Assembly (NCBI GenBank): GCA_028023455.1
Contig: JAQFVV010000158.1
Location: 1,986,001-2,050,000, forward strand
Source: Epiperipatus broadwayi
Taxonomy: Eukaryota; Onychophora; Udeonychophora; Euonychophora; Peripatidae
Length of the DNA stretch: 64,000 nt
Direction of reading: 5' to 3'
Of this stretch, positions 12,420 to 24,344 are shown in pieces (the stretch's first letter is position 1; each line of letters begins with the position of its first letter). The notes beneath the pieces were generated by a model that worked only from the letters and a program-made list of their open reading frames with translations, had not been told where the DNA came from and made no database searches. A program made the position numbers and the translations under genes.

Positions 12420-12600
12420 TACAACAGTAAGATATATTTGAAGTTTATATTTAACATCTTACAAATACAGTATAATATATAAAACCTTTAGATTTCTGAT
12501 GAAGACTGCAGTTCTGCCGTTAACACTTTGGAGGCAAACAAATAAAATACAGTGGCTTTAAAAAGTACAAAAAAGAAAAGAGAAATTATTTAAAATCGAG
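12420..12600 (+). repeat. Dispersed repeat with CTGATGA tail motif, copy 1
   Basis: This matches 30240-30430 in the same orientation. Shared landmarks are a TTTAGATTTCTGATGAAGAC-like core (12488-12507) and a downstream A/G-rich end. CTGATGA followed by a short pairing segment resembles the 3'-terminal motif seen in Penelope-like elements. It is probably the 3' end of a degraded retroelement. Confidence 0.45.
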
Positions 12601-13396
12601 TAATAACGAGCTGATGAAAACATTAAATCAATTAAATCACATACTCTTGTACATATTATATTTGAATGGCTGATTTTTTTTTTCACTATAAAAAAAATGT
12701 GTTTCAAAATATCTACTAATTAGTTATATTGAAATCATATCACATGATCATTTGTAAACCATTCGTGGTTACGTGGATTACTTGAAAGTTTAATTTTAAG
12801 TTTACATGTATAAATCATAAATTATATCTTTTTAAAAAAAAACAAAAAACAAAACTCTGATATGTCATCAGCTTGCGAGGTTTGATTAGAAAAGATTAAT
12901 TTCTGTTTATTGTATAATTTTTTTAAAACAAAACATAGAAATGACTATGAAAAATTATAATCTCTATTTTATTCAAAACATTATTCTTTGTAACTTGAAA
13001 AATATATAGTTTTAATCCCCCCCCCCTCCAATCTGTGTTTACAGAATCACTTTTAAAGCAGGATTATTATGAAAGAATACAGTACATTAAGTAATAATGT
13101 TTTTAAAAATAATATTTTCTTAACTTAGCAAATGTTTATATCACTATGTGTATGTACAAAAGCTAACAGCAAACATAAACAATAGATTTTTTAAAAAAGT
13201 ATCTTAATAAAATTTATAGGGAATTTTTATTAATTTCTATATAAAAAACAACAACAACAATCTTTTTTTTAAATGTAACAAAATATTTAAACGGTTAATT
13301 AATATGCAAGATTGAATGATAATATCGTGAGATTTTGAGACAGCAGTATAGGCTGACAACAATCCAGTAATGATTTCATTATATATATATTCCTAT

Positions 13397-13921
13397 CTAT
13401 TTGTTGTGTTTGGTCTAGATTACAGACCCAACCTACAGAAAAATAATACTAACCCCAGTATTACAATTAATATAATATTTATTATTCACAAATATATACA
13501 ATAAATTAGTTATAATGTGAACTCTTGGATCCGGGTCTTGTGGTTCTACCGTTTCCGACTATACCTGATAGCTTGCCTCGCGCGGGTAGAGAGAATGACT
13601 TCCAACTGTACAAGACAGCCTGCCTTAAGTCCACAATAGTCTTAGCAGTGTCCGGTCCATCTGTAGACTTGCCTGGTTGCATAGACAAATAGTGTATTGC
13701 TATTAATGGGAATGTGACTGCTCTTCAGGTTAGCAGTGCTTCCTTGGTAGAATGAGTACAATCTTTATAGGTCAGGGCTGACTATTTATAGCCAGATCCC
13801 TGACCTTACTGAAAACATTCGGATTCAGCAAACAATGCTTAATCCGATCAGATAAGGAGGAATCTGGAATAGTCCACTTCTGAGAGAAGGGAGGATTACA
13901 AGGGAGGACTATACCACTATT
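13397..13921 (-). mobile_element. Solo LTR of a Gypsy element with 5-bp TSD
   Basis: 13402-13916 is an LTR of 515 bases on the minus strand, flanked on both sides by the perfect 5-base direct repeat CTATT (13397-13401 and 13917-13921). It begins TG and ends CA. Read on the minus strand it shares the layout of the Gypsy LTR at 18234-18952: a CCTTATCTGAT block, 'aaatagtcagcc', a GGCAGGCTGTCTTGTACAG module, and the same 3' end ACCAAACACAACA. No internal region remains, so it arose by recombination between two LTRs. Confidence 0.85.
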
Positions 13922-13939
13922 ATTATATAAAAAAAACTT

Positions 13940-14395
13940 TTAGAAGATTATGCCAGATAATATGATTTCTAAAACTATTTCTTTTATAGATGTTAATGAA
14001 TGGGTTCATAATGCAAGTAGCATCATTTAGACTACTAAACAATGTGTTTAAATAGAAAATGTTCTCATATTGATATGATATAAATAATTTCCATGACCTT
14101 CAAATAATTGACATCATTAATGCATAATGAATTTAAAAAGACTTGGAAGAGTTCTTTTGGTGTTCTATTGCTTGTTTTAATTGTAAATCATAATAGAATA
14201 GTAAATTCACTTGCTAATCTTAAATTAGATTGATTGGTAAAGTTAAGATTACAATTTCAGCATATGATGGTTGAATACTAGTTTTATAAAAACTATTAAT
14301 GTTATAAATAATTCTTATTTATACTAATGCTTTTTAAATACTATAGTTTGAATTGTATGTAATCATTTTAAACCATCATAAATTCATTACATAAT
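13940..14395. other. AT-rich non-coding DNA, nothing recognised
   Basis: No gene or repeat family is recognised. Confidence 0.4.
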
Positions 14396-14399
14396 GTAA

Positions 14400-15205
14400 A
14401 TCTCTCCAAATTTTATCTAGTTCTCCAATTCACAGCTTCTCTACATCATTCCAGCAAACATCCTTATCTTATCCATTCAACTCAACTGCAATATTTTTCT
14501 TGGTCTTTGACAATTTTTTAGTATCCAGTTCAAGATTTTAACTACCTATCTAGTATCATTTTTTCTAGAAGCATGATCAGCCCAATTCTATTTCATCCTC
14601 TTAATTGTTTTAATGATGTCAGTGCTATCTGTTAGTTTTTTTTTTCATGCATTTCTCTTTAAGTTTACCTTTGTTACTTCTAACTTTTCTATCTCCAAAC
14701 TTTAATGTGTGATCTGAAGTTTCTGTACTGTTTTGCTGTTAAATATCCAAGTTGTAAATAACCTCTTCAAATATGTAGGATGTTACTTCTAACTTTTCTA
14801 TCTCCAAACTTTAATGTGTGATCTGAAGTTTCTGTACTGTTTTGCTATTAAATATCCAAGTTGTAAATAACCTCTTCAAATATGTAGGTATATTTCACTT
14901 TAATATTATTTCTGTCAAAAGCATTCTGTCTGAGTTTAATTCTATGATAAATTGCATCCATTATGTTTCCATGTGAGTTAATAATGTGATTAAGGTTCTT
15001 TATAATTGTTAACTTCTAATTTGGGATTATCAATCTTTATTTTCTTCTTTAATGCAAAGTCACCAAACATTTTAAAAATATTTTTAATTCTAATCTTTAG
15101 TCCTGTTTTTTTGCTTTCATCTGATAACTTTTGCCACACTTCCTGAAGCTCTGAAGCATTATTTGCAAAAACAACAACAACGACCATACCATCTAGATTT
15201 TATAT
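14400..15205 (-). pseudogene. Decayed RTE-like LINE, RT C-terminal half
   Basis: Minus-strand homology runs from the 3' part of the ORF (14400-14660, matching 4430-4640) up to the RT catalytic region at 15100-15187, where VFANNASELQEVWQKLSDES matches the residues after FADD in the 4.36-kb copy. The copy is heavily interrupted and 5'-truncated just upstream of the FADD box. An internal tandem duplication lies at 14672-14888. Confidence 0.7.
14672..14888 (+). repeat. Exact tandem duplication of about 108 bp inside the LINE remnant
   Basis: Two copies of a unit starting TGTTACTTCTAACTTTTCTA (14672 and 14780) follow one another with about one substitution. The near identity shows the duplication is much younger than the decayed LINE that hosts it. 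Confidence 0.8.
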
Positions 15206-15227
15206 AACATAAACCTTGGCACTAACA

Positions 15228-15480
15228 TGGGCTTTGAACATTCCATCATCAGATTTTCAATGAAATGGATAGCTGAAGAGTTGTGGGTTGGAGTGGTTTG
15301 AAGCCTGTCCATTAAAGTATGAAGATTGGCTATCTTAATATAATTCTGAGCACTGATTGTATATATGTGTGGAGATGGTAATCTGGACCAATTAATGAGT
15401 GCTGATTTAGCACAAAATATGTATATTGGTGATTATATATCTTTTCAACATGTGTGTGATCAGGTGGTTGAAAGTCTGAA
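15228..15480 (-). repeat. Single arm of the 32.4-kb palindrome family
   Basis: Landmarks shared with the right arm at 32732-33020 are GCCTGTCCATTAAAGTATGA, 'gtatatatgtgtgga' and 'ctggacca'. Near 15244-15268, read on the minus strand, it keeps CTGATGATGGAATGTTCAAA, the tail motif also present at 32688 and 40928. Confidence 0.65.
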
Positions 15481-15900
15481 TTCGAATCCCTTATCTATAA
15501 CATAAAATACTAAATAACTACTAATTTTGGTGTAGGCTCTAAAAACAATTTTTAATTATAAAACACAAAAAATAAGTATTAAAATAAACTTAAAAAAATA
15601 AAAATAGTATTATTGAATATGCTCTTTTATTTTTTTTTAAAATAACAATAATTATCACTACAAAGTGCAATATGAGATGGCATGGAGAGTTGAGGTTCGT
15701 GTGAAAAACTGAGTTCGAATCCCTTATAAATAACATAAAATACTAAATAAATATTAATTTTGTTGTAGGCTCTAAAAACAATTTTTAATTATAAAACACA
15801 AAAAAATAAGTATTAAAATAATTTTTTTTTTTTTAAAAGAGTATTATTGAATATGCTCTTTTTTTTAAATAACAATGATTATCACCACAAAGTATCAGTA
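15481..15900 (+). repeat. Tandem duplication with 233-bp period
   Basis: The unit begins TTCGAATCCCTTAT at 15481 and again at about 15714. It contains 'aggctctaaaaacaattttt' and ends in a 'tatcac(t/c)acaaag' block. Differences are mainly in poly-A/T lengths. The TTCGAATCCC word resembles a Pol III B box, but no A box is nearby. Confidence 0.7.
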
Positions 15901-15909
15901 GGGGTGTGA

Positions 15910-16750
15910 ATGGTATTTATGCTGTTGTAGTTTAATTAAGATGCAAAGAAGAAATTATTATTTAAAAGCATTTTGCAGTTCTCTTTTTTAAATTCATTTG
16001 CAATATATTTTGCTGAATTATATAATAAAAGGTAATGTTAGTGAGGTGGAAATTAATGCTCTCTATCAATTACTTCCAGTTTTATTAGTAAGATATATTT
16101 AATCAAATAAATTGGAAAATCTGCCAAGCTTACTTTTGACAAAAATTTAAAATCTATATTAAAAGTAAAGAAAAAATTTGAATTGTGTGCACACACACAA
16201 TATTTTATTATTTCAATATATATATAATTTTAACAATTAATATATCTTTTTTTTTTGTAGACATCAGATTTTTTGTAGAGATATGGCTCCTAAACTAGGC
16301 TGAGTAAAAAACTTCAGTTTCTAAGTAGAATTTTTTTAGTAGCCTATCTACTTAACCATTCGATATTAGATTTTCTTAGCTAGAATGTAAAACAATGATG
16401 AAAAAATGTCAAAACCTTCTTTGCCTTGCTTGCAGTTGGCAAATCTCATGAATAAATGATTCTCCGCTTATGTCAGATTTTCCGAGACTTGAACTAATAA
16501 TGATTAAAAACTGTCTTGGAAAGCGTGATTTGGAAATATAATCTTTTAAACGTTTTGTAGTGATGAGTAAGTTTTGGATCTCAGAAAAAATATGGCATTG
16601 GAAACAATAATTTTATGATAATATTTCAAGTAATAAAAATATATATATTTTAAAAAAAAAAATCACTCTAAAAACATATATAAATAATTAATAATTTTCA
16701 TTAGTTATTCATTAGACTAGAGATTATCCAGTAATGAATAATATTTTTGT
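15910..16750. other. AT-rich non-coding DNA, nothing recognised
   Basis: No gene or repeat family is recognised apart from short CA and TA runs near 16185-16225. Confidence 0.4.
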
Positions 16751-16754
16751 AGCA

Positions 16755-17232
16755 TAATTTTCACCACACCACTCTCATGCAAGGTAGCGACTTGTTTTTA
16801 TCTGCTTTAAACACCTTGTGAGGGATGTAATCATAAACATATGACCAAAGACATGTGAAAAAGATCCATGATCCTCAAGATGCGCATTTCATATTGAACT
16901 AGCACTCATAAGTTGGCCCAGACCACAATCTCTTATACATTATCTTTATTCAGTTGATGGGTGTCGAGTGTACCATAACTTTGGCACAAATCACTTTGTA
17001 GTAATTGCTATCAATCTATATATATATACTGAAGAATGATAAAGATATATGTAAAAGATTGTGGTCTGAGCTAACTGATAAGTGCTGGTCTCCGCATGAA
17101 ATGCACATCTTGGGGATCATAGACTTTTTTCACGTCTTTGGTCATATGTCTATAATTACATCCCTCCACAAGATGTTAAAAATGGATAGAAACCAGTCCC
17201 TATATTGCGTGAGAGTGGTATAGTGAAAATTA
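16755..17232. repeat. Palindromic fold-back element, arms about 190-200 bp
   Basis: The left arm (about 16755-16950) and the right arm (about 17030-17232) are reverse complements with moderate divergence. For example, 'catatgaccaaagacatg' on the left is answered by 'gtctttggtcatatg' on the right. The loop is about 80 bases. The block TTGGCCCAGACCACAATCTC resembles TTGGTCCAGATTATCATCTC in the 32.4-kb palindrome, so the two families are related. Confidence 0.75.
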
Positions 17233-17239
17233 CACTACA

Positions 17240-18225
17240 GAAAGATTACTCATATATAAATAATTATTTTTGATATTGACGTATACAGTTGATTTTTGTA
17301 TTGAGACTTACTTTTTGTGAAGCTATTATTTTTTGTTGTTGTTATGAAAAGAAGGGTATTTTTTAATTTTTTAAAAATTAATTCATTAGAAGTATGTCAT
17401 TTCTTTTATATATCTATTTTATGCTAAATTAATCACCGTAAAAAGATAGGTCTTGTTACATTTTAATTCGGATACGTTTCACCTTACAACATAAAACATG
17501 TGTCACTTTAATATTATAAACATCTTTTTGCCTTATAGACAGATGTTTAAAGGTTGCTTACTTTTGCTAAAATAAAAATTATTGCTGAATAGAGCATAAA
17601 ACCTAATAGTTACATACTTGAATAAAATTTTATTATAATTAACGCATAAATAAATAATGACACTACACAGTAAATACTATGATGGTGGGAGGGGGACAAG
17701 AAAGCAAATCATTATTTAAAATTAAAGTTGTTATATTTCACTAACGTAAAAAAGAGAAATTATCATTTTATTTTAAGATCTTTAACAAACAGCCTCGAAA
17801 AGATTTTTCAGCAAAAAAAAAAAAAGGTTCTATTTGGAACTGAAATTTTATTCAGCTTCTATTTGGAACTGAAATTTTATTCAGCCTAAGTTTCCAGTTT
17901 AATATCATAAACATTTAATATGTTAAAAAATAATAAAAACTACCATCAAGACTTAGAGAAGTTTTGGTTATTTCTTCATAACTTTAAAAGCATAGAATTT
18001 TATATTTATATATGTTAAAAATACGTAATATAGATTAAAATAAATAAACTGAAATTCTACAGGTCCTTACTTTCCCCTTCATAAATTGCCATTGTAATAT
18101 TTTTTTGTAATGGCTGCCTGACATCGCTGTTTATAATATGTATAAATAACAATTACAGTAATGCCTTGATATTTATTTTTGAGGTATTCTAAAGATTTTT
18201 AATATGTTTCACATATATGGATTGA
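17240..18225. other. AT-rich DNA with one short tandem duplication
   Basis: No gene is seen. At 17826-17884 a 31-base unit beginning TTCTATTTGGAACTGAAATT is repeated twice in tandem. Confidence 0.45.
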
Positions 18226-18233
18226 AAAATAAC

Positions 18234-18952
18234 TGTCATATCTGACCTTGCCTTTAAAATGAACTAGTCCATATTCCTTCCTTATCTAATAAGATTGAGC
18301 ACTTAATTCCGCCAACCAATGTATAAACATGTGGATAATCAATGTATAAACATGGCCAATGAGTAAAAACACGTATAGCCAATGTGTAAACATGCATATA
18401 AAATTCTACCATTGGTTAGGCTCTCAGAATCTGATTGCTGCCACTAAGATAAGGGATTGGGCAATAAATAGTCAGCCTTCTTGGAGGCAAGGCAGGGAAT
18501 ATCTGTCTACCTGAACAACTGAACATGCTCTCCATTGAAACCACTTCGAACGGTGAAAATGTTTTCTACTATATTCACTATCATAACATCTATGCAGTAA
18601 GGCAAGTCTGATAGGACTGGAAGCTGCTACAATTACAGCATACTTGAGGTAATCTGTCTTGTATAGCCAGAATAGTCATTCAACAAACTCAAAGCAAGCT
18701 GTCCAGTACAGCCAGAAGAGTTAAGACTAGAACTTATGAGGCAAGCTAAATATGCCGCTGGAAGTGAGTCCAGACATTCAGCATGACCACCTCAATATTG
18801 ACAAAGTTATATGTCACATGGTATTTATTGATTGTATAATATGCACATATATTTGTTGTAATAAGTTATACATATTAAATAGTGAGTGTTATATAATTTT
18901 TAATATTACTGTTGGTTTGAGTCTGAAACCTGCAATTCAACCAAACACAACA
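18234..18952 (+). repeat. 5' LTR of the 18.2-kb Gypsy element
   Basis: Begins TGTCATATCTGACC and ends ACCAAACACAACA. It contains the module GGCAAGTCTGATAGGACTGG and a related AAGCAAGCTGTCCAGTACAG. It is longer than the 3' LTR because of insertions near 18640-18690 and 18845-18890. The following bases GATTTGATGCAGTCAGAC should hold the primer-binding site, whose tRNA I cannot name. Confidence 0.85.
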
Positions 18953-19439
18953 GATTTGATGCAGTCAGACAAACAGATTTATTTTTCCCCATTGATTGGG
19001 AAAATAGTATAAAACAAGCCAGTTCCAACAGAAGTGGCTGAAAAAATAAAGGAAATACATGAGTGCAGCTAAAAACATTCACTGTATTTACATTACGGTG
19101 ATTATTAAAATCACTTAAATCTGTTCAATCAAAAAATTGACTGCAATTGTATAGGTATGTTAATTAAACCACTTCAACCAATCACAAGAGCTTTACACGC
19201 AACAAAGCGACAAATGCTCACCCTAGTGAATTGTTAGCTTTGTCACTGTAGATTTTTTTTATACAGTTACAAAAGATAGCTGTAAAATTTAAATTACGAG
19301 TGGTAACTTGAAAAATAAAAATCAATTTAGCTATAAACAGTAGATGTAAAAGTAATTACGGATGCTAACTCACAAAAATAAAAATCGGTATTGTGTTTCT
19401 CTTATGAAGAAATGAGGGAAAATTTAAAAATGGCTAATT

Positions 19440-20200
19440 CAATTGGCTGTCATAGCTCATCCCGAAAGCTGGATAAGCTATAAAGAGTGATTAATATTTT
19501 ACCTATAGGCTAATCAGATCGAGAAGCCTGAGATAAAATTAGCCACATTAATGACCATAATAGGTCCTCAAACTTACAAAATACTTAAGTCTCAATCTGC
19601 AGCAGAAAAACCAGCTGACATAGATTTTGACAAAACATTAACAATTCTCACAGATTATTTTTCTCCAAAACCTTTGACAATAATGCAGAGATATTATTTC
19701 AATCTCAGTATTCAATGATGGGGGGGGGGGAGCTAGAGAATTTGCAACAAGAATCCAAACATTAGCATTAATGTGTGAATTCAAACATTTCATGAATGAT
19801 GCACTTTGTGATCATTTTATTTGTGGCATAAATGATCACAAATGTTAATGTTGCCAGATTTAGATTTTAAAACATCTGTAGCCCAAGCAGTACTAGCAGA
19901 ATCAATAGCTAGTCAAGCAATTCCCATTAAAAAAAAATTACTAAGTATAATGTGCAAAAAATTGAGCATACCACTGGGTCAGTCAGACACTTAGTCAGTT
20001 CAGATAATTCAGCATCAAATAGTTTAAGGCATTGCTATAGATGTGATGAACAATATACACATACAGAATGCCTGTACCACTAGACAACATGAACATTTTG
20101 AAGTGAATTGAACATATAAAGGCTGCGTGTCTGAAATTAAAAAGACATACAGCCAATATGAGAACGTAGAAATCCATTCCAAAAAATAGCAAAGATAATT
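19440..20200 (+). pseudogene. Gypsy gag remnant with zinc knuckle
   Basis: Capsid-like sequence is readable around 19545-19725 (LATLMTIIGPQTYKILK, then SPKPLTIMQRYYFNLS). A homologous minus-strand segment at 42660-42884 reads ATILSISGSQTYKILMAQ and PKPLTIMWRYYFNL. A degraded zinc knuckle CYRCDEQYTHTEC lies near 20034-20072, with altered spacing. Stops and a G-run at 19720-19730 break the frame. Gag packages element RNA in this family. Confidence 0.7.
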
Positions 20201-20269
20201 ATAAAAAAAATAAACAAGTTGCCTGCATAAATCATATAAATGATGATCAGAATGAACTTATACTGAGTA

Positions 20270-20423
20270 TTATAATTAATGATATGCCAGTTAGAATGGA
20301 ACTGGACACAGGGTCTGCAGTGTCTATTGTTTCAAAAAAGACCTGGGCTACCATTAATAAGAATAGTAAATATAAGCTGATCCTAGCAGCAAGTCAATCT
20401 CAAACTATTAGGGCAATAAAATA
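20270..20423 (+). pseudogene. Gypsy aspartic protease remnant
   Basis: The peptide around 20287-20340 reads VRMELDTGSAVSIVS, with the catalytic DTGSA at 20305-20319 as in retropepsins. The frame closes at a stop near 20422. A 103-codon piece (20430-20741) continues the pre-RT linker (LLDHDWFSHLG, LKSDYSEVFNKEMG). Confidence 0.75.
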
Positions 20424-20429
20424 AAACTG

Positions 20430-21350
20430 TTGGGCCAAACAACAGTTAAAATTACAATGCTTAACAAGACTATACACCTACCACTAGTGGTAGCATCAGG
20501 TGGTCATAGCAACTTATTAGACCATGACTGGTTCAGTCACTTAGGCTTTGCATTGACAAGGGTGAACCAGACCACAATATTAACTAAATTAAAATCTGAT
20601 TACTCAGAAGTTTTCAACAAAGAGATGGGTCTGCACTTAGGACAACCAATCCATTTACCACTGAATGAAGACGTAAACCCATTAATTGTCAGTGCAGATC
20701 ATTTCCATTACCATTGCAAACTAAGTAGAAGCAGAACTTGAAAAGTGGGAGACAGCAGGGGTTAGAGAGCCCATATCACATTCAGAATGGGCCACCCAAA
20801 TAGTACCAATAATCGAAGAAAATGGTGATGTGTGTATATGTGAGAATTATCAAAGCACAATCAACAAAGCTCTTGACAGATAATTACCCATCTCCATCAG
20901 TCAAACAAATCCTATCCACATTATCAGATGGTAGGGTTTTTACTAAAATTGATTTGAAACATACACACTTGCAACTAATGGTGGATGATTAGGCTGCAAG
21001 AACATTATCAATAATAACCCATAAAGGGTTATTCAAAATGAACCAGTTGCCTTTTGGTATATCGGTCACCCCAACCATATTGCAAAGAATTATGAATAAA
21101 CTGGCTGCTGAAATACTGGGCACATCAATATATTTTGATGATATCTTATTAGAAGCATAAACACCAGAACAACTTTGGAGTGCCACCAAGAAACTCCTAG
21201 AAAAATTCAAAGCCTCTGGCATTAAAATAAACTTGGACAACTGTATATTTGAAGCCATTATGCTTGAATTTCTGGGATAAAGAATAAATGCAAGTGGCAT
21301 TCACCTAACTCAAAAGAAAGTGCTGGTAATAAAAAAAAGCCAAAACACCT
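20430..21350 (+). pseudogene. Gypsy reverse transcriptase remnant
   Basis: Recognisable in order: pre-RT linker ending in a 103-codon open piece at 20741, WATQIVPIIEENGDVCICENY (about 20790-20850), FKMNQLPFGIS (about 21033-21065) and the catalytic YFDD box at 21131-21142. YFDD replaces the commoner YLDD/YVDD. LEFLG follows near 21265. Several stops interrupt the domain, so no enzyme can be made. Confidence 0.8.
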
Positions 21351-21539
21351 GAAAATAAGAAAGAACATCAATCCTTCTTAGGACTCATTAATTATTATGA
21401 AGGTTTCTTATGTCATAAAACCTAGGCTGGTGAACCACCATACAGGCTACTGGACAAAAAGGTAGCCTGGAAGTAGACCACAAAGCTTGATAAAGCCTTC
21501 AATAAGAAAAAATATCAGAAACAGAAGTACTGGGACATT

Positions 21540-22241
21540 TCAACCCAGAAAAGTTGCTAGTACTGACATGTGATGCATCACCAGTTAGAACAGGGGCAGC
21601 GTTTCCCATAGAAATAATGATGGAACACACAGCTCTATTTGCCTTTGCATCAAAGTGCCTCTCAAGGGCTGGGAAAAGCTGGGCAAATTGGTAGAGAGGC
21701 CCTGGATTTGATTAATGACATCAAAAAATTTCACAACTATCTATATGGTAGGTCATTCATCCTACAAAATAAACAAGAATATTTGCATTTGACAAGGGCA
21801 TCCCTCAGCATGCCTCACCATGAATGCTGCAGTGGTTCAATTTTTTGTCAGGCTATGACATTGCACAACAGTACATTGAGGGGAAAACATATTCCTCATG
21901 TAGATACATTAAGCCAATTGCTGGCAGAGGTCGCAGACAATCTAACGATATCAAGTCAATCAAATAATATGATTGACTTAGAATCAATCATACCACTGAA
22001 CAGTAAGACAGTAGCTGTGTGGACTACTAGTGGCCCTAGATTCCAAAAGCTACAAAAATGGCCTAATAAAAGCCAGATGATGCATTCAGCCTACTGGATG
22101 CACAGGTTGAATCTCTCAATTGAACATGACTGCATTATCTGGGGATCTAGAGTAGTGATTTCTAGCTGGATGTTCCAAAGTGCTCAGACTGTTAGTAATG
22201 GCCATCAAGGGATAGTCTGTATGAAGAAGCTAGCAAGATAG
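21540..22241 (+). pseudogene. Gypsy RNase H, tether and integrase zinc region
   Basis: LTCDASPVRTGAAFP at about 21563 is the RNase H start with its first catalytic Asp. The 200-codon open piece 21639-22241 then carries the RNase H end (KKFHNYLYGRSFILQ), the tether ending in VDTLSQL, and the integrase N-terminal zinc region (HDCIIWGSRVVIS … NGHQGIVCMKKLAR). This arrangement is typical of K02A2.6-like Gypsy pol. It is the longest uninterrupted part of the element. Confidence 0.75.
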
Positions 22242-22384
22242 CCTACCTTAAATGCTGATATTGAAACCATAGTAGTGCAAAATGAATCAAAACATGACAG
22301 CAAAAGACAAAATAATCCAATGGCCTAAACCTGAAGGGCCATAGTCTAGACTTTATGTGGGCCATGAAGATCCATAGAAAGTCA

Positions 22385-22640
22385 AACTGCTGCTGATAGT
22401 AGTTGATTCATACTCCAAATGGCTGGAGGTAGTGGAAGGCCCATCACTTCATTCCTCATCCACAATAGAAGCTTTTAGAAGGCTATTTGTAACTCATGGT
22501 TTACCTAAGACACTAGTGACAGATAATGGCACAACATTTTTAGCCAGTACATTTAAAACCTTTTGCACTAATGATAACATTGAGCTAGCATCCATTCTAT
22601 CCAGAAAGCAATGGCCAGGCAGATTGATTAGTTAAAAAAA
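22385..22640 (+). pseudogene. Gypsy integrase catalytic core remnant
   Basis: VVDSYSKWLEVVEG (first Asp region, about 22400) is followed by PKTLVTDNGTTFLASTFK (second Asp in TDNG, about 22505-22555). The 67-codon piece 22432-22635 ends soon after, before the region of the final Glu. The DDE core is therefore broken. Downstream DNA to 23190 is more decayed pol tail. Confidence 0.75.
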
Positions 22641-23191
22641 AAGGTTGGTAACAAAAATGGATACAAGAATCTGGAACACTAGGGTTTCCAGAACCCTACT
22701 AGCATAGCACATCACACCAAGTACAGCAATAGAAAAGTGTCCAGCAGAACAGCTAATCAGCAGACCTCTGCAAATTAATCCGTCAGCTCTAAAACATGAT
22801 CAAAACTGGGGCAACAATATAAAAATGCAAATAGGCACTCAGGTGCTATATAGAATGTACTATGAATTGACAAAATGGATACCCATAGTGGTTATATGAC
22901 TGAAAAGTCTCTACACTGTAGTAGTTCAAACTGTAGATGGTTATCAACATTATTGACACCTAAACCAACAGAGACTGAATCACACAGAAACTAAAAATAG
23001 CAGCAAACAATTTGGGACAAGGACATCAAAAATGATGACCACCAAACTAAAGATAGAAGCAAACAACCAGGGACAAATGCATCAAGCAAGGAAGATGCAG
23101 ACAAGAACAGCAATAAACCTGAGAAACCAACAAACCTGACAACATAGCCATCCCATCTCGATGACTACATTCTCCAGTGCTAAATTTAGCC

Positions 23192-23202
23192 AGGGAAAGA
23201 AA
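23192..23202 (+). promoter_or_regulatory. Polypurine tract
   Basis: AGGGAAAGAAA directly abuts the TG of the 3' LTR, the position where plus-strand DNA synthesis is primed in LTR elements. Confidence 0.7.
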
Positions 23203-23841
23203 TGTCATATCTGACCATGCTTTAAGAAGTGGACTAGTCTAGATTTCTTCCCTACCTGATCACAACTGAGCATTCATTGCCACTAGCCAATGTGTAAAAA
23301 CATGTGAACAACCAGTATATAAACCTGGCCAAAGGATAAAAACAAGTATAGTCAGTGTGTAAACATGTGTATAAAATCCTACTATTGGTTAGGCTCTCTG
23401 AATCTGATTTCTTCCAGTAAGATAAGGGATCTGGCAATAAATAGTCAGCCTTCTTGGAGGCAAGGCAGAGAATGTGTTTTACCTGAATAACTGATTGTGC
23501 TCTCCATTGAAACACTTCCAACTGTGAAGGTATTTTCTACTATTCACTACTGATATGTATACACAGTGAGGCAAGTCCTGATAGCACTGGAAGCTGCCAC
23601 TGCTACAGCAGTCTTAAGGAAAGCTGTCCAGTACAGCTGGAAGAGTTAAGACTAGAACTCACTAGGCAAACTAAATATACAGGTGGAAGCGAGCCCAGTC
23701 ATTTAGCATGACCAGCTCATTATTGCCAAAGTTATATATCACATTGTATTTATTGATTATATAATATGTATGTCCATGTTTATAATTTTTAATATTACTG
23801 TTGGTTTGAATCTGAAACCTGCAATGCAGCCAAAAACAATA
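23203..23841 (+). repeat. 3' LTR of the 18.2-kb Gypsy element
   Basis: Begins TGTCATATCTGACCATGC and aligns with the 5' LTR over its whole length, apart from two deletions relative to that copy. Its end ACAATA has lost the CA consensus by substitution. Confidence 0.85.
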
Positions 23842-23849
23842 AAAACAAT

Positions 23850-24340
23850 TGGAATACTTGCAATATTTACTTTACTTTTGCCATCATTTAGTTTTTTTTT
23901 TTTTTTTACAAATATAATTTGAAGTGGCAGATAAATATCTGAATTTGATGTCTGCTTTAGAAGTTTTTGAGGAGAAATTTTGCACCTGTGTGAATTCAAC
24001 TATTTAACCTCAAATTGTTAGTATTTAATTGAAGCATCAGTTTATGAAACTGTTAAATTCATTAACATTTTACATTTGATAGTGATACCAATGGACTTGA
24101 ATTTCATTTTATATTCAATTATTTCTTTAAAACATTGCGACATTATAAAATAATCCTGGCATAACTATTCAATAAATTTTAAGATTCAGTATGATTTATA
24201 AATATAAAATATAAGTTCATAAATAGTTAAAAAAATAGAAAAGATATAAGTGAATCATTTTCTTGCATTACAATAAATACTTTTTTACTTTTTAGAAATT
24301 AATTTAAAAAAAACCTTTGCATTTTTTTATTTACATTGTT
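23850..24340. other. AT-rich non-coding DNA, nothing recognised
   Basis: No gene or repeat family is recognised. Confidence 0.4.
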
Positions 24341-24344
24341 TTTT

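Larger units (their letters stand above)
18234..23841 (+). mobile_element. Decayed Ty3/Gypsy LTR retrotransposon, K02A2.6-like
   Basis: It has two related LTRs (18234-18952 and 23203-23841), a purine tract AGGGAAAGAAA directly before the 3' LTR, and in order gag, CCHC knuckle, protease, RT, RNase H and integrase remnants on the plus strand. Flanking 5-mers are ATAAC (18229-18233) and AAAAC (23842-23846), an imperfect target duplication. Many stops and frameshifts interrupt it and the LTRs have diverged noticeably, so it is an old inactive copy. The solo LTR at 13.4 kb belongs to a close relative. Confidence 0.85.
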
